A DNA stretch of 15,473 nucleotides from Planctomycetota bacterium (GTDB taxonomy: Bacteria; Planctomycetota; Phycisphaerae; Phycisphaerales; SM1A02). A program made the position numbers and the translations under genes. Location of the stretch: the NCBI GenBank assembly GCA_014381385.1, contig JACNLR010000135.1, positions 1 through 15,473 of the forward strand, read 5' to 3'. Shown piece by piece: positions 1-6,356 of this stretch; position 1 is the stretch's first letter; each line of letters opens with the position of its first letter. The notes under the pieces are model-generated. The model ran no database searches. It saw nothing but the letters and a program-made list of their open reading frames with translations, and was not told where the DNA came from.

Positions 1-1
1 A

Positions 2-208
2 GGTAAGGTTATAATTGGTGCGGGTGTAAGCAATGCTCTGATTAAAAAGGGGCTCAAGGCAGGCGAGTGGGTTCGTGAAGCGGCAAGAAGGTGCGGCGGG
101 AGCGGCGGTGGCAGACCAGACACCGCACAAGCGGGTGGCAAAGAACCAGAAAAAGTTCCAGCCTCAATGGATTGGGCAAGCGAATACGCAAGTGAGGTAA
201 CGCGATGA
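2..208 (+). CDS. alaS: Alanyl-tRNA synthetase, C-terminal end (5' truncated by window)
   Basis: Only the last 68 codons are visible; the reading frame is open to the left edge. The translation holds a Gly-rich segment followed by GRPDTAQAGGKEPEK, which matches the C-terminal C-Ala domain of bacterial AlaRS, where a GGxGGGRPxxAQAGG signature is near-universal. The enzyme charges tRNA-Ala with alanine in the cytoplasm; the C-Ala domain helps bring the aminoacylation and editing domains onto the tRNA. The catalytic core lies outside the window. The stop codon (206-208) overlaps the next start by four bases (ATGA at 205-208), so alaS heads or lies inside an operon with the three genes that follow. 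The family call is secure from the signature; the remaining length cannot be judged. Confidence 0.93.
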   Translation, partial: GKVIIGAGVSNALIKKGLKAGEWVREAARRCGGSGGGRPDTAQAGGKEPEKVPASMDWASEYASEVTR

Positions 209-543
209 CTGAACATAAAAATGACAGTGAAAAACAGGTTGAAAAGCAAATTGAAAAGCAAGAAGGCGTACCACACCTCGTAACGCCCCTGCACCCAATT
301 GCTAATCAGGTGGGAGAGCACATATTACATGCTCTTGAAGTAGAGGAAACCGTTGCGGTTTTAACAACTGTCACTGGTTCAAAGAATGGGCAACAAGTTG
401 TTTCGATTCCGCTCACGGGTGATCATTTGCAAAAGGTGCATGGTCTCATCGCAGAAATACACGAGAGCAATGAGCCAGAGCGTATACCATGTGTAGGCTT
501 TCACTGTTACGTTGACTCTGAAAAACCAGAGGAAGAAAAATGA
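205..543 (+). CDS. Conserved-looking hypothetical protein, 112 aa, coupled to alaS
   Basis: I do not recognise a named family. The first ~22 residues are highly charged, with a repeated EKQ unit (EKQVEKQIEKQE) that is probably a flexible or helical lead-in. Residues ~23-105 alternate hydrophobic and polar stretches, as in a small alpha/beta domain, and include the segment IHESNEPERIPCVGFHCYV with two cysteines. The C-terminus is acidic and lysine-rich (EKPEEEK). There is no signal peptide or membrane helix, so it is likely cytoplasmic. The gene overlaps alaS by four bases at its start and the sugar-isomerase-like gene by four bases at its end (ATGA at 540-543), so it is almost certainly translated by coupling. 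That context supports a real gene but not a function. Confidence 0.8.
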   Translation: MTEHKNDSEKQVEKQIEKQEGVPHLVTPLHPIANQVGEHILHALEVEETVAVLTTVTGSKNGQQVVSIPLTGDHLQKVHGLIAEIHESNEPERIPCVGFHCYVDSEKPEEEK

Positions 544-1376
544 AACCAAAATTGTTTGACATATCATTAGCACAATGGTCTTTGCACCGTGCACTTCAAG
601 GTGGTTACGTACAATCGGTCGATTTCCCACGTATAACAAAGGAACAGTTTGGCATCGATGCTGTGGAATACGTCAACAGTTTTTTCCCAGAAAGAAAACC
701 CGAACCCAATTTCCTGAATGAACTAAAAACGCGGTGTAACGATTATGGGGTTTCAAGTTTACTCATCATGTGCGATGGCGAGGGACACCTTGGTGACCCC
801 GACAGCGGCGCGAGAACAAGAGCAATCGAAAACCATTACAAATGGATTGACGCAGCTGTTGAACTTGGCTGTCATTCCATCCGTGTGAATGCGCAATCAA
901 GTGGTACATATGAAGAACAACAAAAACTTGCATCAGACGGGTTGCGCCGGTTAACCGAATTTGGTGATACTAGAAAAATAAATGTCATCGTTGAAAACCA
1001 TGGCGGATTAAGTTCAAACGGTGCATGGCTGGCTGGTGTAATGAATTTGGTTGACCTACCCCGTTGTGGAACACTGCCTGATTTTGGAAATTTTATTCTA
1101 GATTGGAGCACGCGTGAAATGTACGATAGGTACCTCGGTGTCGCCGAACTTATGCCCTTTGCAAAGGCGGTTAGCGCAAAGTCGCACGATTTCGATACGG
1201 AAGGAAACGAACTCCATACCGATTACGTAAAGATGATTGGCATTGTCCTCGACGCTGGCTACCGCGGTTGGATTGGTATCGAGTACGAGGGTGGAAAGAT
1301 TGGCGAGTTCGAAGGCATCATTCGCACGAAGGATTTACTTGAAAAAGTACGTGCAAGTAAAGAGGTAACAGCATGA
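540..1376 (+). CDS. Sugar phosphate isomerase/epimerase family TIM-barrel protein
   Basis: The 278-aa protein fits the xylose-isomerase-like TIM-barrel superfamily (AP endonuclease 2 fold) that includes sugar isomerases, epimerases and inosose dehydratases. The expected four metal ligands are all visible: Glu152 in VENHGG, Asp181 in LPDFGNF, His216 in AKSHDFD and Glu248 in IGIEYEG. These would hold a divalent ion that polarises the substrate during proton transfer. Planctomycetes encode many such paralogues, often exported by a Tat signal; this one starts directly with barrel strand 1 (KLFDISLAQWSL) and has no signal peptide, so it should be cytoplasmic. It overlaps the genes on both sides by four bases. 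The substrate cannot be read from sequence; partnership with the downstream oxidoreductase in carbohydrate metabolism is plausible but inferred. Confidence 0.88.
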   Translation: MKPKLFDISLAQWSLHRALQGGYVQSVDFPRITKEQFGIDAVEYVNSFFPERKPEPNFLNELKTRCNDYGVSSLLIMCDGEGHLGDPDSGARTRAIENHYKWIDAAVELGCHSIRVNAQSSGTYEEQQKLASDGLRRLTEFGDTRKINVIVENHGGLSSNGAWLAGVMNLVDLPRCGTLPDFGNFILDWSTREMYDRYLGVAELMPFAKAVSAKSHDFDTEGNELHTDYVKMIGIVLDAGYRGWIGIEYEGGKIGEFEGIIRTKDLLEKVRASKEVTA

Positions 1377-2401
1377 GGGCTGCAATCATTACAGGCGAAG
1401 GATCCCCAGTTGCAAGCAACGTAAAGATTTCAACCGATTGGCCTGATCTAAAACCAAAATCGCACGAAGTCGTCGTTAAAACAGAGGCTTCTGCGCTGAA
1501 CCATCTTGATCTATGGGTTGGTATTGGTATGCCGGGTCTACATCTTGATTTTCCTAGGGTGAGTGGTTCTGATGGCTGCGGGATAATTACGGAAGTAGGT
1601 AACATCGTTGACGAGTCGTGGGTTGGAAAACGCGTACTCCTCAATGCTGCTGTTCGACAACAAGAACCGGTCCTTCCAAACGCATCGCCTTGTCCAGATG
1701 ACATTCGCATGATTGGCGAGCATGACAACGGTTCAAACGCAGAGTATTTTGTAGCGCCAGTCACGAACGTTATAGAAGTTGGTGACGTCGACCCCGTGAA
1801 AGCGGCTGGTTTTGGGCTTGCACATCTTACTGCGTGGCGGATGCTCGTCACTCGCGCGCAATTGCGAGCAGGACAACATGTGTTAATCACTGGCATCGGC
1901 GGTGGCGCTGCGCTTGCCGCGTTTAACATTTGCAAACATTTTGGATGTCACACGATTGTGACATCACGACATCAATGGAAACTCGACAAAGCGCGCGAGT
2001 TAGGCGCTAGCGAAACAGTGCTCGATGTCGGAGAAGATTGGTCACGTGCAGTTCGAAAGTTCGCCGGAAAACGAGGCGTAGATGTTTGTGTTGACTCGGT
2101 TGGGGGTCCATTGCATCTACCATGTATTAAATCACTGGCTCGCGGCGGCAAACTTGTGACGTGTGGTTGTACTGCGGGCGCTGCGCCAAAAACCGACCTC
2201 GCTCGTATTTTTTGGAACCAACTCTCGGTGCTCGGTTCAACGATGGGCGATATGGGCGAGTTCCGCGAGGTGATTTCGTTCTTTAAAAATGGAATGGAAC
2301 CCGTGATTGATTCTGTACACGATGCAAACGATGCCTCAGCTGCTTTTGCTCGTCTTGAATCTGGTGACCAGTTTGGAAAAATCGTCCTCCGCTGGACATA
2401 G
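1373..2401 (+). CDS. MDR-superfamily NAD(P)H oxidoreductase, zinc-free (quinone-oxidoreductase-like)
   Basis: A 342-aa medium-chain dehydrogenase/reductase. The N-terminal GroES-like domain contains ALNHLDLWVG (41-50) and GSDGCGIITEVG (65-76). The Rossmann domain begins with VLITGIGGGAALAAF, where the Gly-rich loop is at 174-178, followed by a second beta-strand HTIVTSR. Family members reduce quinones or enones or oxidise alcohols with NAD(P). The catalytic-zinc Cys is replaced in ALNHLD, the GHE motif reads GSD, and the four-Cys structural-zinc lobe is missing (only LPNASPCPDD stands there). It therefore resembles the zinc-independent branch, although annotation pipelines often label such sequences zinc-binding dehydrogenase. 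The start overlaps the upstream stop by four bases, making this the fourth and last gene of the alaS operon. The substrate is unknown. Confidence 0.88.
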   Translation: MRAAIITGEGSPVASNVKISTDWPDLKPKSHEVVVKTEASALNHLDLWVGIGMPGLHLDFPRVSGSDGCGIITEVGNIVDESWVGKRVLLNAAVRQQEPVLPNASPCPDDIRMIGEHDNGSNAEYFVAPVTNVIEVGDVDPVKAAGFGLAHLTAWRMLVTRAQLRAGQHVLITGIGGGAALAAFNICKHFGCHTIVTSRHQWKLDKARELGASETVLDVGEDWSRAVRKFAGKRGVDVCVDSVGGPLHLPCIKSLARGGKLVTCGCTAGAAPKTDLARIFWNQLSVLGSTMGDMGEFREVISFFKNGMEPVIDSVHDANDASAAFARLESGDQFGKIVLRWT

Positions 2402-2446
2402 CAATCCCTTCTTGAGAAAGAAACAGCCCGCGGGATTGTTTATTTA
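2402..2446 (+). terminator. Weak candidate terminator of the alaS operon
   Basis: Just after the MDR stop codon, CAATCCC (2402-2408) can pair with GGGATTG (2432-2438), enclosing a small TTCTT/AAGAA hairpin. The run TTTATTT follows. The loop is long and the T-tract is interrupted, so this is only a weak plus-strand termination candidate. The much stronger hairpin at 2457-2487 points the other way. Confidence 0.3.
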
Positions 2447-2449
2447 AAC

Positions 2450-2487
2450 AAAAAAACAACTGCCCTCGTCTCCGACGAGGGCAGTTG
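2450..2487 (-). terminator. Strong intrinsic terminator of the 77-aa membrane protein gene
   Basis: Perfect 14-bp inverted repeat: CAACTGCCCTCGTC at 2457-2470 pairs with 2474-2487 across a 3-base loop (2471-2473). On the minus strand the stem is followed at once by seven T residues (A2450-A2456 on the plus strand), a textbook rho-independent terminator. On the plus strand no T-tract follows, so it serves the minus-strand gene, although the hairpin could also slow convergent plus-strand transcription. Confidence 0.9.
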
Positions 2488-2596
2488 CGGCTGGATAATC
2501 ATTAACTGTCTAAAAGACAGGGGTTTTGCCAATCACCAATCCATCCTTGGAGTGGGAGGCACTTGCGAAGACTAGCTTCGCATGCAAACAAAACTG
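2488..2596 (-). other. Structured 3' UTR of the 77-aa gene
   Basis: This 109-base stretch lies between the stop of the small membrane protein gene and its terminator. It contains two compact hairpins: CTGTCT/AGACAG with a 3-base loop (2506-2520) and TGCGAAG/CTTCGCA with a 5-base loop (2564-2582). No convincing ORF is present. It could simply be a structured trailer or a reservoir for a 3'-derived small RNA. Confidence 0.45.
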
Positions 2597-2830
2597 TTAA
2601 GCAGTTCTGCGATTGAAAAGAGAAAGAACAATAACAAGAGCGATCAGACCGACAAATCCGCCAGCGCTGAATTCTGTAACCATAGCCATTAAGCGGCCAA
2701 CCATGCCACCCCAAAATCCTGATGCATCACCGAAAATAATTTGAACCAACACGCCTACGGCGATGAAGATTAACATGAGGTCAATAAAGCCCCAAGCCCA
2801 TGCTTTAATAGTATCTAGTGCGTTTTTCAT
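2597..2830 (-). CDS. Small two-helix membrane protein, 77 aa
   Basis: A short, strongly hydrophobic protein with two predicted membrane helices (about residues 13-34, GFIDLMLIFIAVGVLVQIIFG, and 55-73, AGGFVGLIALVIVLSLF). A Gly/Met-rich connector (GFWGGMVGRLMAMV) separates them, and the ends are charged (NRRTA). No named family is recognised. Pilin-like VirB2/TrbC proteins share the two-helix layout, but there is no export signal and no secretion gene nearby, so that comparison is not supported. The start is well supported: AAGGAG sits 10 bases upstream of the ATG, one of the few clear Shine-Dalgarno sequences in the window. It is a monocistronic unit with its own strong terminator and a leader that could exceed 100 bases, which suggests independent and possibly post-transcriptional regulation. 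Confidence 0.82.
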   Translation of the reverse strand: MKNALDTIKAWAWGFIDLMLIFIAVGVLVQIIFGDASGFWGGMVGRLMAMVTEFSAGGFVGLIALVIVLSLFNRRTA

Positions 2831-3063
2831 AATAAGAGATCTCCTTAGTTTCCTTGAACCCAGCCTGTTGTGGCCTTAGCCATCCCTGACAATACGGACC
2901 ACAACGCGGGTCCTTGGGATTTACCATTTATCGGCTAACAATAGATTTTTACCACAGAGATAGGTCAGATAATGCATTAACCATGCATCCCGTGGTGCGT
3001 AAGTCCCTATTTTGCAAGCAGTTAAAATTTTGCAAAAATTGGCAATTTGTATGTGTATTTTGT
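2831..3063 (-). promoter_or_regulatory. Leader/promoter region of the 77-aa gene, with competing hairpins
   Basis: A 233-base gap without a convincing gene. Nearest the start is the AAGGAG ribosome site. Further upstream GTTGTGG (2867-2873) can pair with CCACAAC (2899-2905), while GGACC (2896-2900) can pair with GGTCC (2909-2913). The two pairings share bases 2899-2900 and so exclude each other. Beyond this, ATGCAT/ATGCAT (2972-2977 and 2983-2988) is nested inside ACCAC/GTGGT (2951-2955 and 2992-2996). The 9-mer ATTTTGCAA occurs twice at 18-base spacing (3009-3017, 3027-3035). No clear -35/-10 pair was found, so the transcription start is unknown. Confidence 0.45.
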
Positions 3064-3717
3064 TTATTTTTGAGGGATTTCAGTACAAAACTGCTTTAAA
3101 ATTGCATTTTGAACAGCTGTTTCCACTGCGTCCGCATCCTGAGAAGAGTCAATAACGCAGTATAGGTCGGGCATTAGGCGTGCTTGTTCCAAAAATCCCT
3201 CTCGGACTCGTCGATGGAACTCCCTGCCCTTTAACTCCATACGATCAAGAAGCGGATTTAGGCGACTTGCGGCTGTTACGTCGTCTACATCCAATATCAA
3301 AGTAATATCTGGCCAATGCCCTGAAACTGCAACTTCAGCAACTTGCTGAATCCATTTTGTGGGTAATCCCCCTGCAGCTCCCTGATACGCTAGCGTGGCA
3401 CTCACAAAACGGTCGGCTACAACTAACTCCCCTCGGCTCAGCGCTGGGACGATTTCTTGCTCGACGAGTTGCGCCCTACTTGCCATATATAGAAGCATCT
3501 CGCACTGTATTGTCATCCCTTCATTCACGGGGTCAAGTAATACCTGCCTAATTTGCTCGCCTATTGCAGTTCCGCCGGGTTCGCGAACTTCCTTTACAAC
3601 AAGCCCTTGCTCCCTACACCATTGCATAAAACGCTTCATTTGCGTAGATTTACCCGAGCCGTCTGGTCCATCAAACACTACAAACTTACCCGCAAGTGCT
3701 GAAGCAATTTCATTCAT
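3064..3717 (-). CDS. tmk: Thymidylate kinase (dTMP kinase)
   Basis: A 217-aa cytoplasmic enzyme that phosphorylates dTMP to dTDP with ATP, the step joining de novo and salvage routes to dTTP. Diagnostic features in order: P-loop GPDGSGKST (17-25), EPGGT (46-50), the ADRF segment (DRF at 102-104) followed by AYQG, and a basic LID region around 155-172 (RMELKGREFHRRVREG). The P-loop lacks the Arg of the eukaryote-type enzymes and the LID is basic, as in bacterial-type enzymes. Length is normal for the family. The ATG at 3717 is preferred over an in-frame GTG at 3726: it leaves a normal 13-residue lead before the first strand, and a weak GATAGT box lies seven bases upstream. It is probably the last gene of a ubiB-led unit, 53 bases after the preceding stop. 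Confidence 0.95.
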   Translation of the reverse strand: MNEIASALAGKFVVFDGPDGSGKSTQMKRFMQWCREQGLVVKEVREPGGTAIGEQIRQVLLDPVNEGMTIQCEMLLYMASRAQLVEQEIVPALSRGELVVADRFVSATLAYQGAAGGLPTKWIQQVAEVAVSGHWPDITLILDVDDVTAASRLNPLLDRMELKGREFHRRVREGFLEQARLMPDLYCVIDSSQDADAVETAVQNAILKQFCTEIPQK

Positions 3718-3770
3718 GTGTTGCACTATCGTGTACTACGACGTTCTTTGCAAGGGGGAGTTTGCTCAAT

Positions 3771-4301
3771 TCAGATAATCCAAATCCCAACATGCGCACC
3801 AAGCCACAAAAGCGCGACCCCGATGGTGCAACCGAGCGTAAACACTATTGAATCTCGGATTGTGCTTGCAAAAAACACGGTTACTGCAGCAACACAAACA
3901 ACAGACTGAGCCAATGAGATGAGTAGTAACCTTGAAATGTTATGGTCCAACTGCAACACTCGCACCGCTTCAATAAGTACGACAATGGCTAAACACCGAA
4001 GTGCTGCTAGCAGCACCTTTCCAAGTGGAACTTGTAATCGCCAACAATGAATACGTACTGCGCCAAGGAGTAGCAAAGAGAAAACCACAAGGCGAACAAG
4101 TTCGCGCCAAAACTCATAGAGTCCATCTGAAAATGTGATTTTTGGGGCATCGCCATACAGGCCTGAAGAGCCAGTAAATATTCCATAAAGGACAACGCCA
4201 AATCCCGCAGTAGCCAAGACTGCTGGAAGTAAATGCCCACCTTGATTTGAATTGGAAAAAGGTTTTTTTGATTGCCGTTGAATGTCAGGTGATTTTTCCA
4301 T
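3771..4301 (-). CDS. Five-helix inner-membrane protein of unknown function
   Basis: A 176-aa protein with a polar, mostly Lys/Ser/Gln N-terminus (1-22) and about five hydrophobic segments: 23-43, 68-84, 94-113, 121-146 and 151-175, the last reaching the C-terminus (GAHVGIWII). A soluble stretch at 44-67 contains FSDGLYEFWREL. No catalytic motif and no recognised family are visible; it is surely an integral membrane protein. It lies 27 bases downstream of the UbiB-like gene and 53 bases upstream of tmk on the same strand, so co-transcription is likely. Proximity to a membrane-tethered UbiB kinase is suggestive of a membrane-linked role, but that is inference only. No Shine-Dalgarno sequence precedes the ATG. 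Confidence 0.78.
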   Translation of the reverse strand: MEKSPDIQRQSKKPFSNSNQGGHLLPAVLATAGFGVVLYGIFTGSSGLYGDAPKITFSDGLYEFWRELVRLVVFSLLLLGAVRIHCWRLQVPLGKVLLAALRCLAIVVLIEAVRVLQLDHNISRLLLISLAQSVVCVAAVTVFFASTIRDSIVFTLGCTIGVALLWLGAHVGIWII

Positions 4302-4328
4302 GCGTAATTCTTAAAATATTTATTCTAA

Positions 4329-5981
4329 CTATCTGCCTTGCCGAAGGTGTTGAATAATCCGCCAAGCGCCAAGCGTTCCAGCAAACAAGTATCCAACTAA
4401 CCCAAGCCCCGAACGAACGTCAATTGAATTTGTGCGATTTGCAAGAACCATAATCGACGATCCAACGATCAGTGCTGAAATTACAAGTGCCCAGCTTATG
4501 TTGCGTGAAGAGCGATCGATTGCATCGGTCATGTGCTCTATGGATTCCGAGTCAATATTCAAACGTACCTTGTTTCTTCTGATTCGGTCGAGGATGCGAG
4601 TTGCATCGTCAGGCAATCGTTCCGCCAGTTGCGCCCAGAGCAACGCTGAAACTTCGGTCCTGTTTTTAATTGCAGAAAAACCAAATTGCGAGCGTACTAG
4701 TTTTTCAATTGTAGGCTTAGCGTAGTCAACCAAATTGAAAGTGGGAGATAGTTCTTTGCCAACACCCTCAATTGTAATTAATGCTTTAATCATTAGAATT
4801 AAGTCGCCAGGACACTTTACATTATGCTTTCGGAGTCCATCAAGAAATGCTGTCAGCATGTTTCCCATGTCAATATCTCCAAGGGGGCCCTCCGTGAAGC
4901 GCTCAATAAAATCTTGCAAATCCTTCCGCAATTCCCTTTCGTTCACATCATCTAATGAGATATCACCCAAACTTAAAAAAGATTTTGTTACGTTATCAAT
5001 ATTATTTTCTGAAACCCCATAAAGCAGCATCGCAAGATCTTTTCGCATCGATTCTTCAACACGTCCGGTCATACCACAATCGATAAAACAAATCTTCTCG
5101 CCTTCGAGAACAAAAATGTTGCCGGGGTGTGGGTCAGCGTGGAAGAATCCAATCTCAAGTGTTTGTCGAATGACCGCATGCGCACCGTTTGCAACTATTT
5201 TATTGCGTTGTTCTTGTGTGTAATTTTGATCTTTCCATTTTGTTAGTTCGACACCATCCACTTCATCAATTGCAAGTATCCGCTTCGTAGATAACTCTGT
5301 ATACACTTCTGGAAAAGTTGACGTGTCGTCTGCGGCCAATGACCTAAGCATTTTGGTGCTATTCGCTTCGTGGCGTAAATCTAACTCGTTGTCGAGCGCT
5401 TCTGCAAACGTATCAATAACTTCCTTCGGATCAAAACCAAGTTTTGCGCCGTGGTTGTTTAGTAATGATGCTATGCCTTCGAGTACCTGCAAATCAGCGT
5501 TCACCGTTTTTTCAATATTTGGGCGAAGAATTTTTAGAACAACATGCTTGCCTTCTATCGTGGTTGCCCTGTGGACTTGCGCCATCGATCCATCCCCGAT
5601 GGGCGTTTCTTCGATGGTCACAAACACTGCGCTAAGGTCTTTGCCGTACTCTGTCTCAAGTTCTTTTTTAATGTCGTCCCAAGGAACCGATGGGCAATTA
5701 TCTTGCAAGTGCGTTAGTTCTTCAGACCAAGACGGTGGCACAAGATCCGGTCGCATACTGAGTACTTGCCCGAGTTTCATAAAGGTGGGACCAAGCTCTT
5801 CAAGCGCTAACCGAAATCGAACTGGGGCTGGGTCTTGCTCAGAGTCATGAATTTTTTTAAATTTACCAAGAAATGAGCCGAGTTTTGTGTCTCGGATAAT
5901 CTCACCAAAGCCGAATTTTGCAGCTACAGAGGCTATTTCTTTCATTCTTGGAATGTTTCGAATGAGATTTGAGGAGGCCAT
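4329..5981 (-). CDS. ABC1/AarF/UbiB atypical kinase-like protein
   Basis: A 550-aa member of the UbiB (ADCK/COQ8) family, atypical ATPase/kinase-like proteins that support isoprenoid-quinone synthesis or lipid homeostasis at membranes. Visible motifs: the family-specific KLGQ (69-72) followed by SMRPDLVP; the nucleotide loop GDGSMAQVH (129-137); the putative ATP-binding Lys150 in VVLK; the catalytic loop HADPHPGN (281-288); and a DCG metal motif (301-303) where DFG is usual. Two C-terminal membrane helices (about 496-513 and 524-543) end in a basic tail, as in bacterial UbiB. The normally Ala-rich loop is GDG here (see findings). An extended -10 box sits eight bases before the ATG and there is no Shine-Dalgarno, so the transcript is probably leaderless. 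The gene heads the unit that continues to tmk. The exact quinone or lipid role is not deducible. Confidence 0.93.
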   Translation of the reverse strand: MASSNLIRNIPRMKEIASVAAKFGFGEIIRDTKLGSFLGKFKKIHDSEQDPAPVRFRLALEELGPTFMKLGQVLSMRPDLVPPSWSEELTHLQDNCPSVPWDDIKKELETEYGKDLSAVFVTIEETPIGDGSMAQVHRATTIEGKHVVLKILRPNIEKTVNADLQVLEGIASLLNNHGAKLGFDPKEVIDTFAEALDNELDLRHEANSTKMLRSLAADDTSTFPEVYTELSTKRILAIDEVDGVELTKWKDQNYTQEQRNKIVANGAHAVIRQTLEIGFFHADPHPGNIFVLEGEKICFIDCGMTGRVEESMRKDLAMLLYGVSENNIDNVTKSFLSLGDISLDDVNERELRKDLQDFIERFTEGPLGDIDMGNMLTAFLDGLRKHNVKCPGDLILMIKALITIEGVGKELSPTFNLVDYAKPTIEKLVRSQFGFSAIKNRTEVSALLWAQLAERLPDDATRILDRIRRNKVRLNIDSESIEHMTDAIDRSSRNISWALVISALIVGSSIMVLANRTNSIDVRSGLGLVGYLFAGTLGAWRIIQHLRQGR

Positions 5982-5989
5982 TTGTCAGA

Positions 5990-5998
5990 ATCATAACA
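5990..5998 (-). promoter_or_regulatory. Extended -10 promoter of the UbiB-like gene
   Basis: On the minus strand the sequence TGTTATGAT forms an extended -10 element (TGn + TATGAT, 5/6 to consensus). Only eight bases separate it from the ATG at 5981, so transcription should begin 0-2 bases before the start codon. No good -35 is present, which an extended -10 can tolerate. Confidence 0.55.
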
Positions 5999-6024
5999 TT
6001 TTATTAAAAAAGTTTTGATTTTCG

Positions 6025-6052
6025 TTGACCATTTTCGATTGGCGTGCATAGT
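6025..6052 (+). promoter_or_regulatory. Promoter of the small ORF/RNA unit at 6060
   Basis: TTGACC (6025-6030, 5/6 to the -35 consensus) and CATAGT (6047-6052, 4/6 to the -10 consensus) are separated by 16 bases. The predicted transcription start falls at about 6059-6060, on the ATG itself. It shares the 78-base divergent region with the UbiB-like promoter. Confidence 0.55.
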
Positions 6053-6059
6053 AGTAGTA

Positions 6060-6284
6060 ATGAAACATGAATCACGAAAAGAATCTCTAGACCGCTTATT
6101 GTCTAGGAAGAGGCATCAAGCAGCAGTTTCTACTGCAAAAACGCCATTTAGTTGCTTTATGGCTTCAATGCGCTGTTGTAAAACCGGCGAATGGAAAACC
6201 GCTGCAACGTATTTCACCACAACGATGAACCTAATCTGGACAAACATCGTAAATCCCAAAGCGGGAGCAAATCGGAAAGACTGA
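6060..6284 (+). CDS. Small basic hypothetical protein, 74 aa (or part of a small RNA)
   Basis: The ORF encodes a Lys/Arg-rich peptide with a very basic first 20 residues (KHESRKESLDRLLSRKRHQ), a middle stretch containing three cysteines (32, 39 and 40) and a short aromatic section (TYFTTTMNLIWTNIV). There is no signal peptide and no known family. The frame can be extended upstream to a TTG at 6015, but the promoter lies inside that extension, so the ATG at 6060 is the likely start and would be leaderless. An intrinsic terminator at 6310-6343 ends the unit, so the region is a discrete transcript of about 285 bases. Coding is plausible but unproved: the same transcript could act as an RNA, and CTAGAC/GTCTAG (6087-6106) forms a hairpin near its 5' end. 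Confidence 0.5.
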   Translation: MKHESRKESLDRLLSRKRHQAAVSTAKTPFSCFMASMRCCKTGEWKTAATYFTTTMNLIWTNIVNPKAGANRKD

Positions 6285-6309
6285 GTAAACACTCAAACTA
6301 AACACCGAC

Positions 6310-6343
6310 AAGCCCCGCCTAACAAAGGACGGGGCTTTTTTTT
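6310..6343 (+). terminator. Intrinsic terminator of the small ORF/RNA unit
   Basis: AAGCCCCG (6310-6317) pairs with CGGGGCTT (6330-6337) across a 12-base loop that can add two more C-G pairs, followed by eight T residues (6336-6343). This is a classic rho-independent terminator on the plus strand. It ends only 13 bases before the next start codon. Confidence 0.9.
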
Positions 6344-6356
6344 AGAACGAACAAAC

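Noticed and set aside
1318..1935. 205-aa ORF antisense to the MDR gene
   Set aside because: It lies opposite a well-recognised oxidoreductase and gives low-complexity Ser/Pro/Thr-rich sequence with no motif.
2502..2714. 70-aa minus-strand ORF overlapping the 77-aa gene
   Set aside because: Out of frame with the well-supported membrane protein gene and without a ribosome site.
2914..3099. 61-aa plus-strand ORF in the 2831-3063 gap
   Set aside because: It runs into the 3' end of tmk, has no start signals, and its AT-rich composition suggests non-coding sequence.
5323..5850. 175-aa ORF antisense to the UbiB-like gene
   Set aside because: Serine-rich shadow of a clearly conserved protein on the other strand; no start signals.
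6015..6059. TTG start extending the small ORF upstream
   Set aside because: The candidate -35 and -10 boxes lie inside this extension, so transcription would begin downstream of it.
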